DNA from: Salinisphaera sp.
GTDB taxonomy: Bacteria > Pseudomonadota > Gammaproteobacteria > Nevskiales > Salinisphaeraceae
Assembly (NCBI GenBank): GCA_027858915.1
Contig: JAQIBT010000033.1
Location: 1-64,000 of the forward strand
Direction of reading: 5' to 3'
DNA length: 64,000 nucleotides
Below are positions 1 through 8,474 of the stretch, piece after piece. A model generated the notes under the pieces. The model was given only the letters and a program-made list of their open reading frames with translations. It had not been told where the DNA came from and did no database searches. The position numbers and the translations under genes were made by a program. Position 1 is the first letter of the stretch; every line of letters begins with the position of its first letter.

Positions 1-1790
1 GCGTCGGCGATTTCGATCAACGCAATGGCAATCTGTTCGTCAGTCTTGCCGCGCAGATCGGCGACGCCGTACTCAGTGACCACAATATCGCGCAGATGTC
101 GCGGAATCGTGGTGTAGGCATAGCGCGCCACGATATTGGATTCCGGCCCATCGGAACCCTGGCGAACCGCCCGTACGCAGATGATCGAGCGGGCATCGTG
201 CAGTTCGTGGGCCTGGGCCACGAAGTTGTATTGTCCGCCCACGCCCGAGAGCACCTGCCTGTTTTCCAACCCGTCAGCCGCAATCGAGCCGTCCAGGCTG
301 GCCTTGATGGCAGTATTGACGAACCGTGCCTTGCGGCGCTGGGCGCGCTTGAGCTCTTCATTGCCGTAGAGATGATTGATCTCATGCACGCTGGTCATAT
401 GGAACAGCTCGCGCTCGGTATCGCTCAGATCGCGCAGCCGCTGATAGAAATCATTGGGGCCAAGGTAGAAACCGCCGTGTACCAGGGTCGCACCTACCAA
501 CCGACTGCCCAGGCAACGCGCCTCGATCGCAGCCCGCGCCTTCGAATCGGCAAGATTCGTGTTGATCGGGCGTTCATCGCTGCCCACCACCAACGTGTCA
601 TTGCTCCAGACGACTTGTTCGTGAAAGACGCCAAACCGCTTGAGATAAGCCACGTCGTCCGCGTCCAGCCGAGCGTGGATAGCGCCTTGTTCGAGCAACG
701 CGGCCAGTGTGTCCGAACCAATTTTTTCGTTGATCGTGCCGTCATCGAGCAGATTTTGAATTACAACGTCGTTGTAGACACATCGTTTGATCACGCCGGC
801 GCGATGAAGCTGCATATAAGCATCCACCAACATCTCGGTGCAGCCGTAAAGCCCTTGCTCGAAACGGGATAGCCCGTCATAACGGTCGATCAGCATCTGT
901 TCGTCTGGCCCCGGATTCAGCCGGCCGACCAGTTCACCGAATAACGCATTCTCGTTGGCGCGCAGATCGCAGCAATAGGCAATAGCGTCCGACAGCGAGC
1001 CAATGCCAATCTGCAGCGTGCCGCCGTCCGCCAGCAAGGCCGCGACGCGCAGTGCGATCACATAATCAGCGTCGGCAACCGGCGCGGCCGGGGCACCAAA
1101 CGGCTTGCAATCGGCCGCTGGGCCTTCGAACACCGCATCCAGCGTGCTCGTATCGATCAATGCGCTGCGCGTCATGGTGGGCAGCCGACGATTGACCTGG
1201 CCGACAATCAGCGGGGCGCTGCCCTGCTCACGCATCCTCTCGACCACCGGCAGCAGGTCGAGGGTGACGTCGGTATTGCACGACAACGACAGCTGCTCAT
1301 CGCCCAGCCCCGGTGCAAGCATCTGTATCAGCACATTTACACCGGCATCCATCAGGTCGCGCGCGGCGTGCGTGTAGTTGACCGAGCGATAATGACGCTG
1401 GGCATATTCGTTGCCAAGCATCGCACCCGGCTGGAAAAAGAACTCGGAGACAATGATGTTCTCGGGCAGATTCTGCGCTCGCACGGCTTGCAGATAATCC
1501 AGCCCCGGATAGTCCTCGAACACGCGTTCGACAATTGGATCCATCAGCCGTTTTTCCAGATCGCTGCCGGCCACCGGCACGTCCAGCGATAGCGCCGTAA
1601 TGATCTCCAACCGGATAGTTGGGTTGTGGAAGGCGCGCTGATACAGCGCGTTCATCAGCTGCGGGGCCTTGCCCAGCCCCAGCGGCGCGCCGACCCGGAT
1701 ATCCGCGCCCACCGTGTCGATAACCCAGTCGATCGTGGCGTCGGCGTCGGTGAATCGCTGGGTCGACCGAGGCAAGGGCGTCGTATCCAA
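1..1790 (-). CDS. Acetyl-CoA hydrolase/transferase family protein (3' end outside window)
   Basis: About 596 N-terminal codons are visible; the C-terminus lies beyond the left edge. Enzymes of this family move CoA between acetyl-CoA and a short carboxylic acid such as succinate or 4-hydroxybutyrate, or hydrolyse it, in the cytoplasm. The N-terminal part contains GAPLGLGKAPQLMNALY. Near the edge the protein reads VVTEYGVADLRGKT, the block typical of the C-terminal domain of this family. No ATG or GTG lies in frame near the first conserved block, so the TTG at 1790 is the best start. It begins eight bases after the stop of the lipid kinase gene, so the two are probably co-transcribed. The acyl substrate cannot be read from sequence. 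Confidence 0.88.
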   Translation of the reverse strand, partial: MDTTPLPRSTQRFTDADATIDWVIDTVGADIRVGAPLGLGKAPQLMNALYQRAFHNPTIRLEIITALSLDVPVAGSDLEKRLMDPIVERVFEDYPGLDYLQAVRAQNLPENIIVSEFFFQPGAMLGNEYAQRHYRSVNYTHAARDLMDAGVNVLIQMLAPGLGDEQLSLSCNTDVTLDLLPVVERMREQGSAPLIVGQVNRRLPTMTRSALIDTSTLDAVFEGPAADCKPFGAPAAPVADADYVIALRVAALLADGGTLQIGIGSLSDAIAYCCDLRANENALFGELVGRLNPGPDEQMLIDRYDGLSRFEQGLYGCTEMLVDAYMQLHRAGVIKRCVYNDVVIQNLLDDGTINEKIGSDTLAALLEQGAIHARLDADDVAYLKRFGVFHEQVVWSNDTLVVGSDERPINTNLADSKARAAIEARCLGSRLVGATLVHGGFYLGPNDFYQRLRDLSDTERELFHMTSVHEINHLYGNEELKRAQRRKARFVNTAIKASLDGSIAADGLENRQVLSGVGGQYNFVAQAHELHDARSIICVRAVRQGSDGPESNIVARYAYTTIPRHLRDIVVTEYGVADLRGKTDEQIAIALIEIAD

Positions 1791-1798
1791 AAGCGGTT

Positions 1799-2743
1799 TC
1801 AGGACTCGACGCCGGCCTCGGCGGCGTCGACCTGGTCCTGGGCCTTCTGGTGATACTGGTCGATATATTCCTGCGGCACCTTGACGGTCAGCGCACCGGG
1901 CAGCACGCGGAAGGTCGCCGGCGTACGCGTGAGAATCTCGCCGTCGGTGTTGATGTCCATCGGTCGGTCGGTCGTGATGTGGAATTCGGTGCCCTCGAAC
2001 AGCTGCACGTCCTGCATCGACTTGTCCGGGCCACGCACCAGTCCCGGCAGCGATCCGACCAGAGACCAAAGCGGCTGGGGTTTGAGGCTGTATACATCCA
2101 GCCGCCCATCATCGATCGCGGCCTCGCTGGTAACGGCCATCCCGCCACCAAAATAACGACCGTTGCCGACTGCGATCTGGATCGAGTGCAGGCGTTGACG
2201 CTTGCCATCGACCCGCAGATCGGCGCCGAAAGGCCGCGTATCGCGGACCGCCTGAAATACGTTGCTGGCATAGCCCAGTGCGCCCAACCACTTCTTGGCC
2301 GCGTCAGAGCGATATTCGCTGGCACGTACCGCGAGCCCGATGCTGGCGACATTAACAAAATTGACGTCGTTGCACTGGCCCAGATCGACTTGGTGAGCGA
2401 CGCCGTTCACCACGTTGGCACAGGCGCCCTGCAGATCGCCCGGGATAAGCAGCGTCCGAGCAAAATCGTTGGCCGTACCCAGCGGCAGCACAGCCATTGG
2501 CTTGTCGGCATCCATCACTGCTCGGGCCGCTAGATTGAGCGTACCGTCGCCCCCGCCCAACACGATGATGTCAACATCCGCACTTTTCTGCGTGATTTCG
2601 CGCGCGACTTGATCCGGCTCGTCGAACAGGCCCATGACCACATCGACTCCGAGTTCTTTCAGGTAATCACTCGCCGCGTCGGCATTTTCCTTGCCCTGGC
2701 GTGAGCCTTGGTTGATCATCAATAGCGCGCGCAGTGTCTTCAC
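1799..2743 (-). CDS. YegS/DAGK-family lipid kinase
   Basis: The 314-residue protein has the diacylglycerol kinase catalytic fold. The nucleotide-binding loop GGGDGT is at residues 63-68 and PLGTANDFAR at 87-96. Family members phosphorylate diacylglycerol or a related lipid at the inner face of the membrane with ATP and Mg2+. The length matches YegS-type kinases (about 300 residues). It is transcribed leftward with the CoA-transferase and diverges from the Yip1-like gene. The family is certain. The exact lipid substrate is unknown, because YegS-like proteins differ in substrate. Confidence 0.93.
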   Translation of the reverse strand: MKTLRALLMINQGSRQGKENADAASDYLKELGVDVVMGLFDEPDQVAREITQKSADVDIIVLGGGDGTLNLAARAVMDADKPMAVLPLGTANDFARTLLIPGDLQGACANVVNGVAHQVDLGQCNDVNFVNVASIGLAVRASEYRSDAAKKWLGALGYASNVFQAVRDTRPFGADLRVDGKRQRLHSIQIAVGNGRYFGGGMAVTSEAAIDDGRLDVYSLKPQPLWSLVGSLPGLVRGPDKSMQDVQLFEGTEFHITTDRPMDINTDGEILTRTPATFRVLPGALTVKVPQEYIDQYHQKAQDQVDAAEAGVES

Positions 2744-2867
2744 CGTAATATCGGTAATGTATAACGCCAGCGTATGCTTGCCGCCTCACAGGTGCAATGC
2801 ATAGCAATTCAGCCAGCCGTTCTTGCGCCAAGCTGACGGCGGACCCAATCAAACGGATCGGACCACA

Positions 2868-3422
2868 ATGCAAAGCTTCATCAATCGTATGCTGGGTGCG
2901 GCGAAACTCGACGTCGCCACCTACGAAGAAGTCGAACACGACCATTCGGCTACTGGCCAGGCGGCGCTTGTCGTCGCGCTTGCCTCGCTTGCGGCCGGCA
3001 TCGGCGCGCTGGGAGCTGGCGGCGGATTGAGTTTTCTAGTGATTGCCACCGTCGGCGCCTTGCTGGGCTGGCTGATCTGGGCGGCGATCATCTGGTTCGT
3101 AGGCACAAAACTGTTGCCGCAACGCCAGACCGAAGCCAACATCGGCCAGCTGCTTCGAACCATGGGTTTTGCCGCCTCGCCCGGGCTGCTGCGTATATTC
3201 GAGATTCTTCCGCTGATTGGTGGCTTGATCGCATTGATCGTCGCCATCTGGATGCTCGTCACCATGATTGTGGCGATTCGGCAAGCGCTGGATTATGACA
3301 ACACCCTGCGCGCGGTCGGTGTTTGTGTCGTCGGCTGGGTCATCCAGCTGGTGATCATGTGGCTGATCGGCGGCCTGGTTGGCTTTGGCGACGCCGGCCC
3401 CGTGACTGGCAGCACCATCTAG
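2868..3422 (+). CDS. Yip1-family integral membrane protein
   Basis: The 184-residue protein has several hydrophobic stretches from about residue 30 to the end (ALVVALASLAAGIGALGAGG, IIWFVGTKLL, LLRIFEILPLIGGLIALIVA, QLVIMWLIGGLVGF), which fits the Yip1 domain with about five membrane spans. A longer open frame starts at a TTG at 2823. The ATG at 2868 is preferred because the protein then begins with MQSFINRML, as many bacterial Yip1 proteins do. It lies 19 bases upstream of the co-chaperone gene cbpA in the same direction. Bacterial Yip1 proteins have no well-established function. Confidence 0.85.
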   Translation: MQSFINRMLGAAKLDVATYEEVEHDHSATGQAALVVALASLAAGIGALGAGGGLSFLVIATVGALLGWLIWAAIIWFVGTKLLPQRQTEANIGQLLRTMGFAASPGLLRIFEILPLIGGLIALIVAIWMLVTMIVAIRQALDYDNTLRAVGVCVVGWVIQLVIMWLIGGLVGFGDAGPVTGSTI

Positions 3423-3441
3423 GACTGACCGGAGTCGGTGC

Positions 3442-4419
3442 ATGGAATATAAGGATTACTACAAGATTCTCGGCGTTGCGCGTGACGCGTCGGTCGACGA
3501 CGTCAAGCGCGCCTATCGCAAGCTGGCGCGCAAGTATCATCCCGACGTCAGCGCCGAGGACGATGCAGGCGATCGGTTCCGCGAGGCCAACGAAGCCTAC
3601 GAAGTGCTCAAGGATCCGGAGAAACGCGCGGCCTATGACCAGATCCCGCCCGGCGGCGCTCGCACGGCCAGTCCGGGCCAGCGCCCGGGGTTCGAGCCGC
3701 CGCCCGGTTGGGACGCTGGGTTCGAGTTCAGCGGCGGCGGGTATACCGGCGGCGATTCGGCCGATTTCAGCGATTTCTTCGAATCGCTGTTCGGACGCGG
3801 CGGCGTGCCGGGTGGTCGCGCCAATCAACGCGCCAGCGGCGCCGGTGCAAGCATGCGAGGTCAGGACCACACGGCACGTATCCTGCTGGATATCGAGGAC
3901 AGCTTTTCCGGCGGCAGTCGCACATTGAACATGCGGATGCCGGAAACCGACGATCACGGCCGCGTGGTCACGCGTGAGCGCGCCATCAAGGTGAGTATTC
4001 CCAAGGGCGTACGCGCCGGTCAGCAGCTGCGCCTGGCTGGTCAAGGCATGCCGGGTGTCGGCGGGGGGCCGGCCGGCGATCTGTATCTGGAGATCGGCTT
4101 CAACCCGCATCGTCATTTTCGCGTCGACGGCCAGAATCTGATCCTGGATCTGCCGGTCGCTCCCTGGGAAGCCGCGCTCGGCGCGACCGTGAAGACCCCC
4201 ACACCGGCCGGCCCGGTGGACTTGAAGATCCCAGCCGGCTCGAACACCGGTCGCCGTCTGCGCCTCAAGGGCCGCGGCATGCCCGGCAAGACAGCAGGTG
4301 ACTTGTTCGTTGTACTACAGGTCACCCTGCCACCGGATGCGAACGACGCGGCAAGCGCGTTGTATCAACAGATGGCCGACACCATGTCCTTCAATCCCCG
4401 TCAAAACCTGGGGGTGTAA
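3442..4419 (+). CDS. cbpA: DnaJ-type co-chaperone, CbpA class
   Basis: The 325-residue protein has an N-terminal J domain with the HPD motif at residues 33-35, which stimulates the ATPase of DnaK. A glycine-rich linker follows (about 70-130), then two DnaJ C-terminal substrate-binding domains. The cysteine-rich zinc domain of DnaJ is absent, which identifies the CbpA class (type II J protein). The length fits E. coli CbpA (306 residues). The next gene, two bases after the stop, encodes the CbpM-type modulator, which in E. coli binds the J domain and blocks both DnaK interaction and DNA binding. Confidence 0.93.
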   Translation: MEYKDYYKILGVARDASVDDVKRAYRKLARKYHPDVSAEDDAGDRFREANEAYEVLKDPEKRAAYDQIPPGGARTASPGQRPGFEPPPGWDAGFEFSGGGYTGGDSADFSDFFESLFGRGGVPGGRANQRASGAGASMRGQDHTARILLDIEDSFSGGSRTLNMRMPETDDHGRVVTRERAIKVSIPKGVRAGQQLRLAGQGMPGVGGGPAGDLYLEIGFNPHRHFRVDGQNLILDLPVAPWEAALGATVKTPTPAGPVDLKIPAGSNTGRRLRLKGRGMPGKTAGDLFVVLQVTLPPDANDAASALYQQMADTMSFNPRQNLGV

Positions 4420-4421
4420 TC

Positions 4422-4751
4422 ATGCAAGACGACGCTGCAACCACGCTGACCTGTGAAATCATCGAGGAGCATCATGTCCTGAGCCTGGGGCAGATCTGTC
4501 GCTCATGCGGCGTGCGCGCCGACTGGGTGATCCTACTGGTGGACGAAGGCGTACTCGAGCCCTTGAAGATCGATGAGACGCACTTTCAGTTCACCGCCCG
4601 TCATATGCGGCGCCTCCATACCGCGCGGCGATTGCAGCGCGACCTCGGTCTGGACATTGCCGGCATCGCGCTGGCGCTGGAACTGATGGATGAGATTCGC
4701 GAGCTGCGCAATCGTCTGCAGGCGCTCGGCGAGCCGCCTGTACGCCGTTGA
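4422..4751 (+). CDS. cbpM: CbpM-type modulator of CbpA (MerR-like helical protein)
   Basis: This 109-residue helical protein starts two bases after cbpA. It reads LGQICRSCGVRADWVILLVDEGVLEP, then FTARHMRRLHTARRLQRDLG and a leucine-rich helical end (LALELMDEIRELRNRL). This is the CbpM layout: a MerR-like winged helix followed by a dimerising helix. Its position after cbpA supports the assignment. CbpM proteins bind the J domain of CbpA and tune its use of DnaK. It ends nine bases from the convergent dusB stop, and I see no clear terminator between the two. Confidence 0.85.
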   Translation: MQDDAATTLTCEIIEEHHVLSLGQICRSCGVRADWVILLVDEGVLEPLKIDETHFQFTARHMRRLHTARRLQRDLGLDIAGIALALELMDEIRELRNRLQALGEPPVRR

Positions 4752-4760
4752 GCCAGACGC

Positions 4761-5759
4761 TCAGTTCGCGACGCGATCAGGCCACGGCTTGCCGTTGGCC
4801 ACCGCGTCGAAGTAGCGATCCAGCAGCCGACACTGGCGAACCGCATCGCCAGCCAGCATCATATCCATATACAACGCGGGATGCGGCGGGCGGCGTTCGC
4901 ACAGCCAGCCAATATGCTTGCGCGCCACGCGTACCCCTTGTGGCTCGCCGTAAAAATCGTGGATCTGTTCTATCAGGCCCAGCAACAACTCGCGCTCGTC
5001 TGCAAGGCTTGGCGCCGGGGGCGCCAAGCCTGTCGCCCGCTCGACGGCGATATCGCGAAACAGCCAGGGACGCCGGCAGGCGGCACGCCCAATCATCAAG
5101 CCATCGGCGCCGGTGGCGGCCAGCACATCCCGTGCCTTGGCCGGCGAATCGATATCGCCGTTGGCCCAGACCGGAATCGAGACAGCCGCCTTCACCGCAG
5201 CAATGGTGGCGTACTCGGCCACGCCGCGATAATGCTGATCGCGCGTTCGCCCGTGCACTGCCAATGCAGCGATACCGGCCGCCTCGGCGTGGCAGGCAAC
5301 CGTGACCGCATTACGACGCTCGGCACAGACGCCGGTCCGCATTTTCAACGTCACCGGGATCGGCGAGGCGGCGACCACCGCGTCCAGAATACGCGCCACA
5401 TGATCGGTATCGGCCATCAACGCCGAGCCCGCCGCCTTGCGACAGACCTTCTTGGCCGGGCAGCCCATATTGATATCGAGAATATCCGCGCCGGCATCAG
5501 CGTTGACGCGGGCGGCGTGTACCAGATCGGCGGCATCACCCCCGGCAATCTGTACAATACGAGGCGCAGGCTCGCCGGTAAAATCCAGACGCAGCCGCGA
5601 CTTGCGGGTATCTCGCAGCTCGGGCCGCGCCGACACCATCTCGCCGGTGGTGGCCGCTGCGCCCAAGCTCCGGCACAGTGCACGAAACACGCGATCCGAG
5701 ACGCCGGCCATAGGCGCGGCGGCCAGGCCGTTGGCAAATGTAAAAGCGGCAATCTGCAT
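4761..5759 (-). CDS. dusB: tRNA-dihydrouridine synthase B
   Basis: The 332-residue flavoenzyme reduces specific uridines in the D-loop of tRNA to dihydrouridine using FMN and NADPH. The active-site block NMGCPAKKVCRKAAGSAL contains the catalytic cysteine at residue 100, and the form AKKV..K.AGSAL marks DusB rather than DusA or DusC. The TIM-barrel ends VHGRTRDQHYRG and WANGDIDSP are also present. The ATG at 5759 is chosen because the protein then starts just before the conserved LAAAPMAGVSD. In many gammaproteobacteria fis follows dusB; here the downstream neighbour is the convergent cbpM and no fis is present. Confidence 0.93.
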   Translation of the reverse strand: MQIAAFTFANGLAAAPMAGVSDRVFRALCRSLGAAATTGEMVSARPELRDTRKSRLRLDFTGEPAPRIVQIAGGDAADLVHAARVNADAGADILDINMGCPAKKVCRKAAGSALMADTDHVARILDAVVAASPIPVTLKMRTGVCAERRNAVTVACHAEAAGIAALAVHGRTRDQHYRGVAEYATIAAVKAAVSIPVWANGDIDSPAKARDVLAATGADGLMIGRAACRRPWLFRDIAVERATGLAPPAPSLADERELLLGLIEQIHDFYGEPQGVRVARKHIGWLCERRPPHPALYMDMMLAGDAVRQCRLLDRYFDAVANGKPWPDRVAN

Positions 5760-5862
5760 AAGCGCGGCTATTGTAGCCTTGAAAAACCAAACCGCCGAAA
5801 TAGTTGGGTATTCCGGCAAACGTGGTATTTTCTACCGCATTGCATTTCCCTGCGAGAACTCG

Positions 5863-6687
5863 ATGAAAACCCAGCGCCCGCAAACTCTCACGCTGTTCAC
5901 GACTCTTCTTGTCGCTGCCATGCTGGTCACCGGCTGCTCGCAGTCGCCACAGCAGAAGTACGACAAGGCCACCAGCCACTTGAAGGATGCGAAAAAAGCG
6001 CTCAAGGACGCAAAGGAAAAGGTCACCGATCAACAGCAGGACGTACAAAAAGCACAAAAGAAGCTGAACGACCTGCAGAACAAGGTCGACGCCAAGCGCC
6101 AGAAGGTCGTCGAGGCCACGCAGGCCGTCGACAAGACGGTCACCGATCAAGTGCTCTTCCGCACTCTTCAGAAACAACTGCTCAACAAGGATCAGTTCAG
6201 CAACTCGGCGATCTCGGTCGCAGTGAACAACCTCACTGTGACCCTGTCCGGCACCGTTCCCGACCAGAAGACCCACAAGCAGGCGCTACAGATCACCCGC
6301 AACCAGCCAGGCGTCGCCGATATACGTGATCAGCTGCAGATAGCCGATCAGCAGTCAGACACCAAGCAGGGGACGCAAGGTAACAGTCAGGGCAGCGATA
6401 GCCAGTCCGGGGCACCACAGGGTGACACTCAGAGCCCAAACAAGAATCAGGGTCAATCGCAGCCGCAAACTGACCAGAGCCAAAGCCAGAATCATAGCCA
6501 GAGCAGCGACGCCGACTCCAGCGCGGGTAACGCAGGCGGCGCTTCGTCCGGCACAGAGCCGGCTCCGGCCAACCCCCCGGCAGCCAGGCAGGACCAGGGC
6601 TCAGGTCAGAACAACGGCCAGATTCCCCAGGGCAATAGCGGCAGCGGCTCGCAGGGTAACCAGTCGGCGCAGCCCAACGAGAGCTGA
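5863..6687 (+). CDS. BON-domain lipoprotein with coiled coil and Gln/Ser/Gly-rich tail
   Basis: The 274-residue protein has a lipoprotein signal with lipobox LVTGC and the lipidated cysteine at position 25. A charged heptad-like region rich in K, D and Q (about 30-85) predicts a coiled coil. A BON-like domain follows (about 90-150, including VNNLTVTLSGTVPDQ and GVADIRDQLQIA). The last 120 residues are a low-complexity tail of Q, S, G, N and P. BON domains occur in envelope proteins such as OsmY and bind membranes or phospholipid. It diverges from dusB. The role of the tail is unknown; it may cross or contact the peptidoglycan layer. Confidence 0.85.
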   Translation: MKTQRPQTLTLFTTLLVAAMLVTGCSQSPQQKYDKATSHLKDAKKALKDAKEKVTDQQQDVQKAQKKLNDLQNKVDAKRQKVVEATQAVDKTVTDQVLFRTLQKQLLNKDQFSNSAISVAVNNLTVTLSGTVPDQKTHKQALQITRNQPGVADIRDQLQIADQQSDTKQGTQGNSQGSDSQSGAPQGDTQSPNKNQGQSQPQTDQSQSQNHSQSSDADSSAGNAGGASSGTEPAPANPPAARQDQGSGQNNGQIPQGNSGSGSQGNQSAQPNES

Positions 6688-6921
6688 TCGCTTCTTACGT
6701 CCGCGTCTTGCGGCCGGCGGGATCGTCGGCCATCAACTCCAGAGCTTGGCGCTTGGCTGGTCAAGTACGTGGCGCAACGCTTACCCCGGTCGGGTACTTG
6801 ACCCGATCTCACTCTTGCCAGCGATGAATCGAGCGATTAATCGGCTTTGAGCAGGCTATCGCTTAAGGACGCGTTAAGGGCCCGCGACCTAGTTTGTGTC
6901 TCCGCAAGAGAGGCTCCTGTG
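6688..6921. other. Intergenic region with long inverted repeat
   Basis: This 234-bp gap separates two lipoprotein genes. It holds a perfect 10-bp inverted repeat, GGTCAAGTAC at 6759-6768 and GTACTTGACC at 6794-6803, separated by 25 bases, and a separate perfect palindrome CGATTAATCG at 6834-6843. No T-run follows the first repeat, so it does not look like a standard intrinsic terminator. No convincing coding frame was seen. Confidence 0.6.
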
Positions 6922-7311
6922 ATGACAGCTTTCAATCGTCTTCCGTCATGGGGCATTGGCTTGGTTGCCAGTGCTCTGATCGCCGGTTGCGCGACCCAGC
7001 GTGGCCCAAGCGTCGACCCGATATTCCAGGCAGTACCCGGCGGGCGGTATGCCTGCGCGAATACGCCGGATCATCGTAATGTCGCGGTCCAGGGCGCCAC
7101 CAGCACGGTCGGCCAGGCCGCCATAGGCGGTGCAGCCGGCGGTTTGCTTGGCAATCAGTTTGGCGGCGGCACCGGGCGCGACATCGCCACCGGTATCGGC
7201 GCTGCGGCTGGGCTGGCGGCTGGTGCCTGGAATGCGCATCGCATGAGCGACAATCGCTACCGACAATGTCTGCAGCAGAACGATAGCAACAGCTACCAGT
7301 ACGGAAATTGA
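6922..7311 (+). CDS. Glycine-zipper (2TM) outer-membrane lipoprotein, SlyB-like
   Basis: The 129-residue lipoprotein has the signal sequence MTAFNRLPSWGIGL and a lipobox ending AGC around residue 23. A glycine zipper follows (VGQAAIGGAAGGLLGNQFGG, then IATGIGAAAGLAAGAW), the mark of SlyB/PcP-type envelope lipoproteins. The ATG at 6922 is chosen because a GAGAGG ribosome-binding site lies upstream and the signal peptide starts properly there. In enterobacteria SlyB belongs to the PhoP/PhoQ regulon. A PhoP/PhoQ-like pair lies two genes downstream, so shared regulation is a reasonable inference. Its TGA overlaps the next ATG (TGATG), showing translational coupling. Confidence 0.85.
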   Translation: MTAFNRLPSWGIGLVASALIAGCATQRGPSVDPIFQAVPGGRYACANTPDHRNVAVQGATSTVGQAAIGGAAGGLLGNQFGGGTGRDIATGIGAAAGLAAGAWNAHRMSDNRYRQCLQQNDSNSYQYGN

Positions 7312-7721
7312 TGAAAAAACGCGTTTACTGGGGCGACACAGCCATTGTTTGCGCTGAGCAACGGGCAAGACGAAAAGCCGCGTTGATTGTCGCCGGGGTA
7401 TCGCTTGTCTTGCTGGCGTGCACGGTATCGCAGCTTGCGGCGGCGGCGCCGCCGCTTCAGACCCCAATCACGGCGGGCGCACATCCGCAGTGGATTCGCG
7501 TGTCGAGCCAAGGCAATGCAAGCGAAAAAAGCCGCACGCCGCGCAACCAGCAGAGTGAGCCAGCCATTGGGCCGTACGACGCGGCGCAGCGCGCCCGCCA
7601 GCAATATGGAGGGCGAGTGCTGAACGTAGTACTGGAACACGGCCCATCCGGCCCTTATTATCAAGTGAAACTGCTGGACAGGGGTCGCGTTCGCGTCGTG
7701 CATATTAACGCGGCGAAATAG
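7311..7721 (+). CDS. Small exported protein, PepSY-like
   Basis: The 136-residue protein starts at an ATG that overlaps the stop of the SlyB-like gene. It has a positively charged start, a hydrophobic segment (AALIVAGVSLVLLACTVSQLAAAA) ending in a likely signal-peptidase site, and a C-terminal part reading AAQRARQQYGGRVLNVVLEH and YYQVKLLDRGRVRVVHIN. That end resembles the PepSY fold, in which an A..A...GG.V motif precedes a strand pair. PepSY-like proteins are often encoded just before two-component systems, as here (46 bases before the regulator). It may sense or inhibit an envelope process; the family call is tentative. Confidence 0.7.
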   Translation: MKKRVYWGDTAIVCAEQRARRKAALIVAGVSLVLLACTVSQLAAAAPPLQTPITAGAHPQWIRVSSQGNASEKSRTPRNQQSEPAIGPYDAAQRARQQYGGRVLNVVLEHGPSGPYYQVKLLDRGRVRVVHINAAK

Positions 7722-7766
7722 CCGCTGGACCAGTTCCACAGGTTTAATGATGATTGGGACGGTTTG

Positions 7767-8474
7767 ATGCGAGCTCTGGTAATCGAGGATGATGTCGATC
7801 TGCGTGAACAGATCTGTACGCGGCTGCGCCAGGAGGGCTACGCGGTCGACGAAACCGGCGAAGGCGAGGAAGGGATGTTCTATGCCAAGGAATATCCGAT
7901 CGATATTGCTATCATCGATCTCGGTCTCCCGGGGCCAACCGGGCTGGACATCATCGCCGAGGTTCGCGAAGCGGGGCTGGACTATCCGATCCTTATTCTG
8001 ACGGCCCGCAGTCGCTGGCAGGACAAGGTCGAGGGTCTGGAAGCCGGCGCCGACGACTACGTGGTCAAACCGTTCCAGCCCGAAGAGCTGTCGGCGCGCA
8101 TCCAGGCGCTGCTCCGACGTTCACGCGGCTGGGCACAGCCAAGGCTGGAGTCTGGCGATATCATTGTCGATACCACCCGCCAGGAAGTGTTCGTCGGCGA
8201 TCAGTCGATCGATCTGACCGCCTACGAATATCGCGTCCTTGAGTATCTGATGCTGCACGCCGGGGAGGTGATCTCCAAGACTGCACTGACCGAGCATATC
8301 TACGAGGAGAACGCCGAGCGTGACTCCAACGTAATCGAAGTGTTTGTGCGTCGCCTGCGTTCCAAGCTCGACCCGGATGGCACCCGCAAACCTATAGAGA
8401 CCCTGCGTGGGCGCGGCTACCGGTTGAGTCGTGACGGGCGCAACCGTCGTCCGGCAGACGCCAGCAGCTCGTGA
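7767..8474 (+). CDS. OmpR/PhoP-family response regulator
   Basis: The 235-residue regulator has an N-terminal receiver domain with acidic residues EDD at 7-9, phospho-acceptor Asp51 in AIIDLGLPG, and the lysine of YVVKPF. The C-terminal winged helix ends with NVIEVFVRRLRSKLD and LRGRGYRL, which identifies the OmpR family. The sequence is closest in style to PhoP/QseB. The histidine kinase gene overlaps its end by four bases, so the pair is one unit. The start is the ATG at 7767, just after an in-frame TTG. Targets are unknown; the adjacent envelope protein genes are candidates. Confidence 0.93.
   Translation: MRALVIEDDVDLREQICTRLRQEGYAVDETGEGEEGMFYAKEYPIDIAIIDLGLPGPTGLDIIAEVREAGLDYPILILTARSRWQDKVEGLEAGADDYVVKPFQPEELSARIQALLRRSRGWAQPRLESGDIIVDTTRQEVFVGDQSIDLTAYEYRVLEYLMLHAGEVISKTALTEHIYEENAERDSNVIEVFVRRLRSKLDPDGTRKPIETLRGRGYRLSRDGRNRRPADASSS

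Noticed and set aside
96-872. A 258-codon plus-strand frame over the CoA-transferase
   Set aside because: The minus strand carries the recognisable family motifs in this interval.
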